46,088 nucleotides of DNA from Lachnospiraceae bacterium (GTDB taxonomy: Bacteria; Bacillota; Clostridia; Lachnospirales; Lachnospiraceae), in NCBI GenBank assembly GCA_016287095.1, contig JAEEVK010000014.1:1-46088 (forward strand), read 5' to 3'. This document shows positions 24,630 through 32,734 of this stretch, in pieces. The stretch's first letter is position 1; each line of letters begins with the position of its first letter. The notes under the pieces were generated by a model that made no database searches, was not told the origin of the DNA, and saw only the letters and a list, made by a program, of their open reading frames with translations. The translations under genes and the position numbers were made by a program.

Positions 24630-25916
24630 GTGAAACAGCAGAATAAAGAAAAAGCCTTAATATTATTCAGAGAGATAATCGTAACCCAGACAAACCACTG
24701 GTCTTTGTTTGCGTTGAGCTACGGTCTTTCTGTTATGCTCTCCGAGGTATACTCGATCATGAGGCTGAGTCTCATCTGCTGGGGTATCATGGGACTGGGG
24801 CTGGTTTTAAACTACATAATCCGTATAAATACGAGGAAAATGATCGTATCCATAGCCTTGCATCTGCTCACATTTGTTGGAATGTCGCTTACAGGGTTTT
24901 ATGAATTTGAATACTTGCTGTTACATGCAGGGTTTGCGTTTTTCTATTGCATCCTTTCGATAGTAAAGCAGCACGGAGGTCTTGACCAGGAGGATGAACC
25001 TTTCCCGATACCCGTGATATCGATACTCATCTGCGCACCGTTCTTTATCCTTACACTGCAGCAGTATGATAACATAACAAACATATACCGAAACCTGCTT
25101 ATCTGTTTGTTTACCATGTTTTTCATGCAGCACTATTTCGGGCGCTATGCAAAGTTTGTAAGGCTCAATGAACATTCGGCAGGTTTCTTCCCTAAATCAG
25201 AGATAATGGGTGCCGGACTTAAAGGCGTTATCATCTATGTTGGAGTTTCAGCCGGCCTTTTCTTTGCAATAGCAAACATGGACAGCCTGACGGCATTCGG
25301 TGAGTTTATAAAAGGAAAAATCGGTTATTATTTACGTGAACTGCTAAGAAAAATATTCGGAGGCGGAGATCCGGAGCCCGAAGCCAGCCAGCCGCTCGAT
25401 TATAATGACTTCGATTCACTGACAGCCAAGATGGGACAGGGCGAGACACGCAGTATGTCCCTGATTGAAGTTATCATTGAGAAAGTACTCTGGATCCTGG
25501 TAGTATTTCTTATCTTGTTCATGCTGTACAAACTGATAAGAAAAATCCTTGGATTCTTTAATATGACCCTCGACAGGCCTGATATCATTGTTGACGATGT
25601 GGTAACAGATGTGAGAGAAAGCTGTGATGCCACATCCATCAAAGAGAAAAAGGTAAAGGAAAAGAAATTTTTCCTTAATCCCAGAGAAAAGGTACGGCGC
25701 AGTTTTAAAAACATGGCCAAGGACCGATGCTTCAGGATCACCCATTCGGGAGATAAAAAGATGCTGAAGTACAAGACCTCCGGTGAGTGTGCGACAGCCG
25801 TAAATACCCCCGAGATATCGGAACTCTATGACAGGGCAAGGTACTCGGATTACGAGATAACTGAGGCTGACGCAGCAAACATGAAGAAAATCTGTGATAA
25901 GCTTGCAGAATCATAA
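24630..25916 (+). CDS. multi-pass membrane protein with DUF4129-like C-terminus
   Basis: A 428-residue protein that starts at GTG 24630, with GAGG 8 bases before. It has about seven hydrophobic segments up to residue 210, an extracytoplasmic-looking stretch (235-275) and one more helix (about 285-305). A basic cytoplasmic tail ends in PEISELYDRARYSDYEITEAD, which resembles DUF4129 domains. In related MoxR-DUF58 operons the third gene is a transglutaminase-like protein with such a membrane frame; no transglutaminase Cys-His-Asp core is visible here. The pairing suggests a membrane platform for the MoxR/DUF58 pair. The function is unknown. Confidence 0.7.
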   Translation: MKQQNKEKALILFREIIVTQTNHWSLFALSYGLSVMLSEVYSIMRLSLICWGIMGLGLVLNYIIRINTRKMIVSIALHLLTFVGMSLTGFYEFEYLLLHAGFAFFYCILSIVKQHGGLDQEDEPFPIPVISILICAPFFILTLQQYDNITNIYRNLLICLFTMFFMQHYFGRYAKFVRLNEHSAGFFPKSEIMGAGLKGVIIYVGVSAGLFFAIANMDSLTAFGEFIKGKIGYYLRELLRKIFGGGDPEPEASQPLDYNDFDSLTAKMGQGETRSMSLIEVIIEKVLWILVVFLILFMLYKLIRKILGFFNMTLDRPDIIVDDVVTDVRESCDATSIKEKKVKEKKFFLNPREKVRRSFKNMAKDRCFRITHSGDKKMLKYKTSGECATAVNTPEISELYDRARYSDYEITEADAANMKKICDKLAES

Positions 25917-25923
25917 TCATATA

Positions 25924-25960
25924 AATACATCATCAACAAAATTGATGATGTATTTTTTTT
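25924..25960 (+). terminator. terminator of the moxR operon
   Basis: AATACATCATCAA (25924-25936) pairs perfectly over 13 bases with TTGATGATGTATT (25942-25954), followed by eight T. Confidence 0.93.
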
Positions 25961-26041
25961 GACTTTGTAATACTATATATTGTGGTATGTCGTGTTCTAA
26001 TATAGTTTATAATATAGTTGATATATAAGGAGGAATGAGGT

Positions 26042-27241
26042 TTGAAAATTGCTGTGTTAGGTGCAGGTGCAATGGGCAGCATGCTGGGCGCATATCTTCA
26101 GCTCGGCGGTGCCGATGTTACCCTGCTGGTAAGGCGTAAGGAACTGGCAGATAAGTTCGCAAATCCCGGAATCGTTATGAGAAGCTATACGGGTGCAGAC
26201 GGAGAGAAGTCTGAGACTGCCCCCATCCCTATGAAGGCTTCTGTAGGATGCGAGGGACTGGAAAAGCAGGATGCTGTGCTTATTATGGTAAAGGGCTGTG
26301 ATACCAAGGCCGCTTTAGAAGGTGCTGCTTCTATTATCGGAGATGATACTAAGATCATTACACTCCAGAACGGCATCGGAAATACTGATATTATTGGAGA
26401 AACTGTAAAACAGGAAAATATATATTACGGCTGTGTAAATATGTCAGCCATCATGTCGGCACCCGGTGTGCTTGATACCGGCCTGTTCGGCGATGTAAAT
26501 GTAGCTTTCGGTTCGGTCGTAAAGGGTGATGAGCAGAAGAAATTCGGTGATGAACTCGCAAATATCTTCAATGCAAGCGGCATCAAGGCTGCTTACTCGG
26601 AGGATATCGATACAGAGGTTTGGTATAAGCTCCTGGTAAATATTGCTGTTAATGCCGGCTGCGGTCTGGTTAGACTCAGAGGCGGCGAAGCAGGAAATGA
26701 TCAGGACTTTACACTCCTTGCGGTTGATATGTTGAAAGAGGCTATCGCAGTAGGTATGGCAAACGGAGTTCAGCTTGACTTCAACTACTTTATGACACAT
26801 ATCCTGCCTGTAGCACGCAAGACCTCAGGCCTTCACTATCCTTCTATGGCACAGGATATGCTGATGAAAAAGGCTCCTACTGAGATAGAGTTTATCAACG
26901 GAGCTATCGAACGTTTAGGAAAGAAGGCGGGTGTGCCTACTCCCGTTAACACTACAATTTCAAGACTCGTTCGTACTATAGAGAGAAATTACGATAAGCA
27001 GTATAAGGATAAAACAGGCAAGACCGGTCCTTCCTTTAAGGTAAAGATTGCAGAAAAGTTCTGTAAGGGCTGTGGATATTGTATCAAGTATTGTCCTAAG
27101 AAGGTGCTTTCAGCCGAGGACGGCCTCAATGCAAAGGGCTATGTAAAGGTAAAGGTTGCAAACGAAGCAGACTGTATCGGATGTCTGTCATGCAGTACCG
27201 TATGTCCTGAGGCAGCGATCACAGTTATTAAGGAGGACTGA
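26042..27241 (+). CDS. ketopantoate-reductase-like protein fused to a 2x[4Fe-4S] ferredoxin
   Basis: Residues 1-310 are a PanE/ApbA-type ketopantoate reductase: NADP-binding AVLGAGAMGSMLGA, the catalytic pattern YKLLVNIAVNA (K196, N200) and TEIEFINGAIERLG (about 280-293). Residues 333-399 add a ferredoxin module with CKGCGYCIKYC (341-351) and CIGCLSCSTVC (378-388), enough for two [4Fe-4S] clusters. In VOR-type operons a small separate ferredoxin subunit usually sits right here before vorB, so the fusion seems to replace it. The start is TTG 26042 behind AAGGAGG (26027-26033). The next ribosome site lies within the end of this gene and vorB starts 4 bases later. The catalytic residues look intact, so it may reduce a 2-oxo acid with NADPH while also serving as electron carrier for the oxidoreductase. 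Confidence 0.88.
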   Translation: MKIAVLGAGAMGSMLGAYLQLGGADVTLLVRRKELADKFANPGIVMRSYTGADGEKSETAPIPMKASVGCEGLEKQDAVLIMVKGCDTKAALEGAASIIGDDTKIITLQNGIGNTDIIGETVKQENIYYGCVNMSAIMSAPGVLDTGLFGDVNVAFGSVVKGDEQKKFGDELANIFNASGIKAAYSEDIDTEVWYKLLVNIAVNAGCGLVRLRGGEAGNDQDFTLLAVDMLKEAIAVGMANGVQLDFNYFMTHILPVARKTSGLHYPSMAQDMLMKKAPTEIEFINGAIERLGKKAGVPTPVNTTISRLVRTIERNYDKQYKDKTGKTGPSFKVKIAEKFCKGCGYCIKYCPKKVLSAEDGLNAKGYVKVKVANEADCIGCLSCSTVCPEAAITVIKED

Positions 27242-27245
27242 CAAA

Positions 27246-28325
27246 ATGGAAAAGAAATTCATGAAAGGTAACGAAGCTTTAGCTGAGGCTGCTGTCAGGG
27301 CAGGTGTCAGATTCTTCGCAGGTTACCCTATTACACCCCAGAATGAAGTACCCGAGTACTTAAGCCGCAGGCTTCCTGAGGTTGGCGGTGTATTTATCCA
27401 GGGCGAGAGCGAGATAGCTTCTATAAATATGGTTTATGGTGCAGCAAGTACAGGTGTCAGGGCTATGACATCTTCTTCAGGTCCCGGTTTATCACTTAAG
27501 TGTGAAGGTATTTCATACTTAGCTGCAGCACAGCTTCCCGCACTGATCGTGGACGTAAGCCGCGGAGGCCCCGGACTTGGAAGCATACAGCCCGCACAGT
27601 CCGATTATCTTCAGGTAACCAAGGCTTTGGGACATGGCGGACACAGGCTTATGGTATTTGCCCCCTCTACTCTGCAGGAAATAGTCGATCTTACATATAA
27701 TGCATTTGATTATGCTGAGCGTGACAGGAATCCCGTCTGCCTGCTGATGGACGGTGTTCTTGGAGCAATGATGGAGCAGGTTGAGCTTCCTCCGATGAAG
27801 GAGCCCGATCCCAAGGCTCAGTCATCATGGACCATGGGCCGCTGGGAAGGTGAGGAAAAGAGACAGTCACACCTTATTTCTCCCATTTACGAGGCAGGTC
27901 TTGAGGGCTTGAATAAGTCCTTTGCAGAGCGTACAAAGCGCTGGGAAAAGGAAGATGTACAGGTTGAAGAGCTTTACCTGGACGATGCTGAATATGTGGT
28001 TACCGCTTACGGCATTGCAGCACGTGTTGTAAAGTCGGTAGTTGAGGATCTGAGAAAAGAAGGCGTTAAGATCGGTGTTATCCGTCCCATAACCCTGTTC
28101 CCGTTCCCGAAGGAGAGCTTTAACAAGCTTGATTACTCTAAAGTTAAGGGTATTATCGATATAGAAATGACCATTCCCGCACAGATGGGCGAGGATGTGG
28201 AAGCAGCCGTAAAGGGCAGAGCTCCGGTTTATACCTACGGCCATTCAGGCGGAGTATTACTTGATGATTATGACGTTAAGCAGGCTATAAAGAAGATAAT
28301 AGCCGGCGGAAAGGAGGAAGAATAA
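27246..28325 (+). CDS. vorB: 2-oxoacid:ferredoxin oxidoreductase alpha subunit (VorB type)
   Basis: This is the alpha subunit of a CoA-, TPP- and ferredoxin-dependent oxidoreductase, of the type acting on 2-oxoisovalerate and other branched 2-oxo acids. The N-terminus MKGNEALAEAAVRAG, the FFAGYPITPQNEVPEYLSRR segment, GESEIASINMVYGAA, TSSSGPGLSLK and RGGPGLGSIQPAQSDY are typical of VorB/KorA. The 359-residue length is normal. ATG 27246 follows AAGGAGG (27230-27236). The next gene (beta subunit) overlaps its stop by one base. The direction in vivo (oxidative decarboxylation or reductive carboxylation) cannot be read from the sequence. Confidence 0.92.
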   Translation: MEKKFMKGNEALAEAAVRAGVRFFAGYPITPQNEVPEYLSRRLPEVGGVFIQGESEIASINMVYGAASTGVRAMTSSSGPGLSLKCEGISYLAAAQLPALIVDVSRGGPGLGSIQPAQSDYLQVTKALGHGGHRLMVFAPSTLQEIVDLTYNAFDYAERDRNPVCLLMDGVLGAMMEQVELPPMKEPDPKAQSSWTMGRWEGEEKRQSHLISPIYEAGLEGLNKSFAERTKRWEKEDVQVEELYLDDAEYVVTAYGIAARVVKSVVEDLRKEGVKIGVIRPITLFPFPKESFNKLDYSKVKGIIDIEMTIPAQMGEDVEAAVKGRAPVYTYGHSGGVLLDDYDVKQAIKKIIAGGKEEE

Positions 28326-29077
28326 TGAGTACATTATATGAGAGACCGAAGTCAATCCTTCCTACAGCGTCATCTTACTGCCCCGGATGTTTACATGCTA
28401 CAGCTACAAAGATCATAGCTGAGGCTATAGATGAATTGAAAGTAAGGGAAAAGGCAGTTTATGTCCTTCCTGTCGGATGTTCGACTCAAGGACTTGTTTC
28501 ATGGGATCTTGATATCATAGGAAGCGCACACGGCAGGGCTCCTGCAGTTGCAACGGGTATAAAGAGATGCAGGCCCGATTGTCTTGTATTCTGTTATCAG
28601 GGAGACGGCGACCTGGCTTCCATCGGACTTGCAGAAATCCTTTCATGTGCAAACCGTGGTGAAAACATCACAGTTATCTTTGCAAACAATTCGATATTCG
28701 GTATGACCGGCGGACAGATGGCTCCTACCACTCTTCTCGGACAGAAGGCTACCACAGCCGTACAGGGCCGTCAGTTACTCGGTACCGGTTATCCGTTAAG
28801 AATGTGCGAGCTGATCAAAGAGCTTGACGCACCTCGTCTTGTTACACGTTGTACCCTTCGTACGCCTGCAGGTATCAAGCAGGCTAAAGCCGCTATCATC
28901 AAGGGCTTTAAGAATCAGCTTGAAAACAAGGGCTTCTCGTTTATCGAGCTCCTTACAAACTGTCCTACTACATGGCACTGCGATCCTGTTACTTCACTGG
29001 AGTTTATGGAGAAACAGACAGAGAAATATTTTGAGTGCAAGACATTTGTGGACAAGGAAGAGAGGTTTGGAGAATGA
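28325..29077 (+). CDS. 2-oxoacid:ferredoxin oxidoreductase beta subunit (TPP-binding)
   Basis: The beta subunit carries TPP. It has SSYCPGCLHATATK (about 16-29), VLPVGCST with a further conserved Cys, the TPP/Mg motif YQGDGDLASIGLAEI (GDG at about 98) and NNSIFGMTGGQMAPTT. It is 250 residues long, as expected. ATG 28325 shares its A with the stop of vorB, and AAGGAGG (28311-28317) precedes it, indicating translational coupling. The gamma gene overlaps its end by 4 bases (ATGA). Confidence 0.93.
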   Translation: MSTLYERPKSILPTASSYCPGCLHATATKIIAEAIDELKVREKAVYVLPVGCSTQGLVSWDLDIIGSAHGRAPAVATGIKRCRPDCLVFCYQGDGDLASIGLAEILSCANRGENITVIFANNSIFGMTGGQMAPTTLLGQKATTAVQGRQLLGTGYPLRMCELIKELDAPRLVTRCTLRTPAGIKQAKAAIIKGFKNQLENKGFSFIELLTNCPTTWHCDPVTSLEFMEKQTEKYFECKTFVDKEERFGE

Positions 29078-29865
29078 AATATTCATTACTTATATCAGGT
29101 ACAGGCGGACAGGGAGTTATGTCGGCAGGTGCGTCGTTAGCCGCTACAGCTTCCGGAATTGGTTTTTCTACTTTTGTTCCGTGGTACGGAGCCGCTCAGC
29201 GTGGCGGTATAGCAAAATGTACTGTTGTTCTTGCTGACAAGCCCATTCTTTCACCCCTTCCCGGAAAATGCATGGGAATGATCGCCATGAGTGATGATGC
29301 CTGCCAGAAGGGGCTTGCCGAGCTTGTTCCCGACGGTCTGGTTATCAGAAACTGTAACCGTGCAAAGAGCAAGATCAGAAGCGGCGGTGTATATCTTCTT
29401 GATGTTCCCGCTGATGATATGGCAAGACAGATCGGCGATATCAGGATGGCAAATATGATCCTTATTGGTGCATTATTGGGATTTACCAAGATGCTTCCCA
29501 AGGAGATGGTAGTCGCAGGGCTTACAAAGAAGCTTGCAAGCAAGGGTGAGCTGGTAGTTCTTGCAAATCAGAAGGCATTGGAGGCAGGCTTTGAGTGGGG
29601 TGCTGATATGACTCATATCAAGAAGCTCGAAGCAAAGGCGGCTGCAAATTCAAAGTACAGCATTGAGAAGACCACAGTAGGCGAAATCCTTGATACACCG
29701 GAGTTGCGTGCGATTGTTGAGAAGCTGTTTCCACAGGTTCTGAATCATCCCCTGTTAGAGACCGGCCGTACCTTCAAATTCATTGATGCAATTCCTTACA
29801 TGAAGGATATGATAAAGCCCGAGGATCTGGAGAAGTTCAGTGACGCACTGGAGGAAGTAGAATAA
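29074..29865 (+). CDS. 2-oxoacid:ferredoxin oxidoreductase gamma subunit, extended
   Basis: The gamma subunit helps bind CoA and close the active site. The N-terminal SGTGGQGVMSAGASLA (about 8-23) and FVPWYGAAQRGGIAKC (about 36-51) are the family marks. The usual gamma subunit is about 180-190 residues. This one is 263, with about 70 extra helical, acidic residues at the end (from TTVGEILDTPELRAIVEKLF onward). The start overlaps the beta gene stop (ATGA at 29074-29077). The extension could dock the KPR-ferredoxin fusion or the ligase; this is inference. Confidence 0.88.
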   Translation: MKYSLLISGTGGQGVMSAGASLAATASGIGFSTFVPWYGAAQRGGIAKCTVVLADKPILSPLPGKCMGMIAMSDDACQKGLAELVPDGLVIRNCNRAKSKIRSGGVYLLDVPADDMARQIGDIRMANMILIGALLGFTKMLPKEMVVAGLTKKLASKGELVVLANQKALEAGFEWGADMTHIKKLEAKAAANSKYSIEKTTVGEILDTPELRAIVEKLFPQVLNHPLLETGRTFKFIDAIPYMKDMIKPEDLEKFSDALEEVE

Positions 29866-29899
29866 TAGATAATGGGGAGGCTGTAAGCCGGTAAAAAAA

Positions 29900-31633
29900 A
29901 TGATTAGTTTCAGAAAAAAAGAAGATACAAGAGATATATTTGAAAAACTCTATCATGATGAAAGTGACGGAGCTGATACGATTTTAAATTATTATGACGG
30001 ATCGATCGCGGACGCTTTTTTCAGGGCTGCGGATATTTATCCGGGATATACTGCTTATGAATTTCTGGGGAGAAAAGTAAGCTATAAAAACATGAGGAAG
30101 CAGGTGGAGCATTGTGCAAAGGCCTTAAAGGCCGTAGGCCTGCAGCCGGGAGAATGTGTGACCATCGCACTTCCTAACTGTCCGCAGGCGCTGTGCCTGT
30201 TTTATGCGGTAAATCTTGCCGGCGGTGTGGCAGCAATGATACATCCCCTCTCATCCGAAAGAGAAATAGAGTATTATCTTCAGACTTCGAAGGCAGTGAT
30301 GGTCGTAACGCTTGATCAGCTTTTCGGAAAATTTAAAAATATACTTATCAATACGGATGTAAGGCTGGCGATCGTAACCGGTATCCAGGACGGACTTGCA
30401 TTCCCGAAGAACATTGCATATAAGATGACGGTCGGAAGAAAGACCGAGAAGGTAGCGGAAACGGAAGACATCTTCCGCTGGCAGACATTTATGGAGCTCG
30501 GCAGCGAATATGAAGGAGCATATGCGGAGAGCCGTTCATGCCATGATCCCGCCGTAATACTTTTCTCGGGCGGAACAACGGGAACCACCAAGGGCGTTGT
30601 TCTGACAAGCTACAATTTCAATTCACAGGCTATACAGATAAAGGCTACGGTACCGGTGCTTACGCCGGGGGATAAGTTTATAGCCGCAATGCCTATGTTC
30701 CACGGCTTCGGACTGGGTATATGCATACACTGCATGCTTTATGCAGGCGCATGTACGATACTTATCCCGAGGTTTACGGCAAAGAGCTACGCAAAGCTTA
30801 TTTCGGATTCGAAATGTTCTTATTTCGCTGGAGTACCCACTCTTTTTGAGGCGATACTCCGCGTACCGAAGCTTCACGGACTTGATTACAGTCACCTTAA
30901 AGGGATTTTCTCGGGTGGAGACAGCCTCTCTCCCGAGCTGAAAGACAGATTTGACAGATTCCTTGCAGAACATAACTCTCCTGTATGTGTGCGTGAGGGG
31001 TATGGAGCGACCGAGACTCTTTCCGCATGCTGTCTTTCTCCTAAGGAAGGTGCAAAGCGCGGCAGCATCGGTTTCCCGTTCGCAGATATGAAATTCAAGA
31101 TCATTGACCGTGAGACGGGTAAAGAGCTTCCGGCAGGTGAGACGGGCGAGATAATCATCAGCGGACCCCTTGTCATGAAGGAATACATAGGTAATCCCGA
31201 GGAGACTGCACAGACTCTTAAAGAGGATGAGAACGGGATCAAATGGCTTCATACAGGCGATTACGGTATGATCGACGAGGACGGCTTTGTATTCTTTAAG
31301 GGACGCGCAAAACGTATGATAATCGCTTCGGGTTACAATGTATACCCCAACCAGGTAGAAGCGGTGCTCATGGAACATGAATATATTGACAAGGCTTGTG
31401 TAATAGGCGTGGCAGATAAATACAGGATGCAGAAGATCAAAGCTTTCGTTGTTTTAAAAGCGGGTATTGAACCGGGTGAGGAGACAAGAAAAGAGATCAT
31501 GGAATACTGTAAGATCAAGTTTGCCAAGTATGCAAAGCCCAATGAAATTGAGTTCAGGGACAGTCTTCCTCAGACAAAGATAGGAAAGACAGATTACAGG
31601 AAGCTTGAAGAGGAAGAAAAGAAGCGTGCTTAA
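29900..31633 (+). CDS. AMP-forming acyl-CoA ligase
   Basis: This enzyme activates a carboxylic acid with ATP and CoA. The 577 residues contain the phosphate-binding LFSGGTTGTTKGVV (221-234), the adenine motif REGYGATET, LHTGDYGMIDEDG, GRAKRMIIASGYNVYP and the C-terminal PQTKIGKTDYRKL with the adenylation lysine. The overall form is that of long- or medium-chain acyl-CoA ligases, but the substrate is not evident. It follows the oxidoreductase genes by 34 bases, with GGGGAGG somewhat distant from the ATG. Placed here it could make the acyl-CoA that the oxidoreductase carboxylates, or re-activate acids released by it. A terminator follows at 31671. Confidence 0.88.
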   Translation: MISFRKKEDTRDIFEKLYHDESDGADTILNYYDGSIADAFFRAADIYPGYTAYEFLGRKVSYKNMRKQVEHCAKALKAVGLQPGECVTIALPNCPQALCLFYAVNLAGGVAAMIHPLSSEREIEYYLQTSKAVMVVTLDQLFGKFKNILINTDVRLAIVTGIQDGLAFPKNIAYKMTVGRKTEKVAETEDIFRWQTFMELGSEYEGAYAESRSCHDPAVILFSGGTTGTTKGVVLTSYNFNSQAIQIKATVPVLTPGDKFIAAMPMFHGFGLGICIHCMLYAGACTILIPRFTAKSYAKLISDSKCSYFAGVPTLFEAILRVPKLHGLDYSHLKGIFSGGDSLSPELKDRFDRFLAEHNSPVCVREGYGATETLSACCLSPKEGAKRGSIGFPFADMKFKIIDRETGKELPAGETGEIIISGPLVMKEYIGNPEETAQTLKEDENGIKWLHTGDYGMIDEDGFVFFKGRAKRMIIASGYNVYPNQVEAVLMEHEYIDKACVIGVADKYRMQKIKAFVVLKAGIEPGEETRKEIMEYCKIKFAKYAKPNEIEFRDSLPQTKIGKTDYRKLEEEEKKRA

Positions 31634-31670
31634 AAAAATGTTTTCGGATAAGTAAATAGTATTATCTTGC

Positions 31671-31699
31671 AGGGCAGGTTTTTTCCTGCCCTTTATCTT
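31671..31699 (+). terminator. terminator of the VOR-ligase operon
   Basis: AGGGCAGG (31671-31678) pairs perfectly with CCTGCCCT (31685-31692) around a T-rich loop, followed by TTATCTTATT. Confidence 0.85.
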
Positions 31700-31768
31700 A
31701 TTCTCTGACGAACAGAACTTATTTTTTGAGTATGAAAATAAACCTATCTATTCCATTGTTGAAATTTT

Positions 31769-31797
31769 TTGAAAATTGTAGTATAATAAAACGGATT
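31769..31797 (+). promoter_or_regulatory. promoter of the patatin operon
   Basis: TTGAAA (31769-31774) and a perfect TATAAT (31792-31797) are spaced by 17 bases. The 70-base leader contains GCGGCATGACAGG but no strong hairpin. Confidence 0.75.
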
Positions 31798-31870
31798 GCT
31801 GGATCATGCCATATAAATTCGCCTGACTGACAGCTTATACGCGGCATGACAGGCTACGGAGGAGACTACG

Positions 31871-32734
31871 ATGCTTATAGACGCCGGTTTGGTGCTTGAA
31901 GGAGGAGGTACAAGATGCCTCTTTTCAGCGGGCATTCTTGACAGATTGATTGAAAACAAAATATATTTTAAACATGTATATTCCGTATCTGCCGGAGCAT
32001 ATGTCGCTATAAGCTATATTTCCAAGCAGAAGGGATGGTCGGAAGCGGCACTCTTAGATACGGTAAAGACGAATAAGCTGTTTTCGTGGTGGCACTTTTT
32101 TACCAGGGGTTCGGTAACGAATATAAAGCTGATGTTCGATAAGATACCGAATGAACTGCTTCCGCTTGATTATGATGAGTTCTTTAACTCGGGACAGGAT
32201 CTTACGATGTGCCTTACCGACTTAAAGACAGGGGATCCCGTATATATCAACAAATATGAAGATAAAAAGCATCTGATGGATATGTGCTGCGCATCCAATT
32301 CATTCCCTGTAATAAGCAGGACAAGGTTCGTGGACGGAAGACCGATGACGGACGGAGGAATGGCGGATGCCATACCGATAAGAAAAGCGGTATCGGACGG
32401 AGTAACCAAAAACCTTATCATACTTACGCAGCAGAGCCGCTACAGGAAAAAGCTTAAAACCAGTAAGCTTATCACCACAAGGTATTTCTGGCACAAGAAT
32501 TTTGTAAGGACAATAAGGGAAAGACCTTATAAATACAACGCAGACCTTGATTTTGTCGAGGAGCTGGTATATCAGAAGCAGGCGATAGCTTTTTATCCCG
32601 AGATATCGCTGCCGAAGCTTATAACAAGGGACCCGAAACGCTTAAGGGAATTATATGCTCACGGCTATGAAATGGGAAAAACGGTTGTGGAACAGACTAA
32701 GGAATTTTTTGGCATAACGGGTGAGACATGTTAA
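31871..32734 (+). CDS. patatin-like phospholipase (YjjU/RssA type)
   Basis: Patatin-like enzymes are serine lipid acyl hydrolases with a Ser-Asp dyad. The oxyanion loop is LEGGGTRCLFSAG (about 9-21), the nucleophile lies in YSVSAGAYVA (S40) and the Asp in MTDGGMADAIP (D161). The nucleophile elbow reads SVSAG instead of the usual GxSxG, with Ser replacing the first Gly. The remainder (287 residues) is typical of bacterial YjjU-like proteins, with no signal peptide. It begins a three-gene operon; the next gene overlaps its last 7 bases. Lipid substrates are not known for these proteins. Confidence 0.9.
   Translation: MLIDAGLVLEGGGTRCLFSAGILDRLIENKIYFKHVYSVSAGAYVAISYISKQKGWSEAALLDTVKTNKLFSWWHFFTRGSVTNIKLMFDKIPNELLPLDYDEFFNSGQDLTMCLTDLKTGDPVYINKYEDKKHLMDMCCASNSFPVISRTRFVDGRPMTDGGMADAIPIRKAVSDGVTKNLIILTQQSRYRKKLKTSKLITTRYFWHKNFVRTIRERPYKYNADLDFVEELVYQKQAIAFYPEISLPKLITRDPKRLRELYAHGYEMGKTVVEQTKEFFGITGETC

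Noticed and set aside
30623-31378. 251-residue minus-strand frame
   Set aside because: It lies wholly opposite the acyl-CoA ligase, has no recognisable motif and is a shadow of the coding strand.
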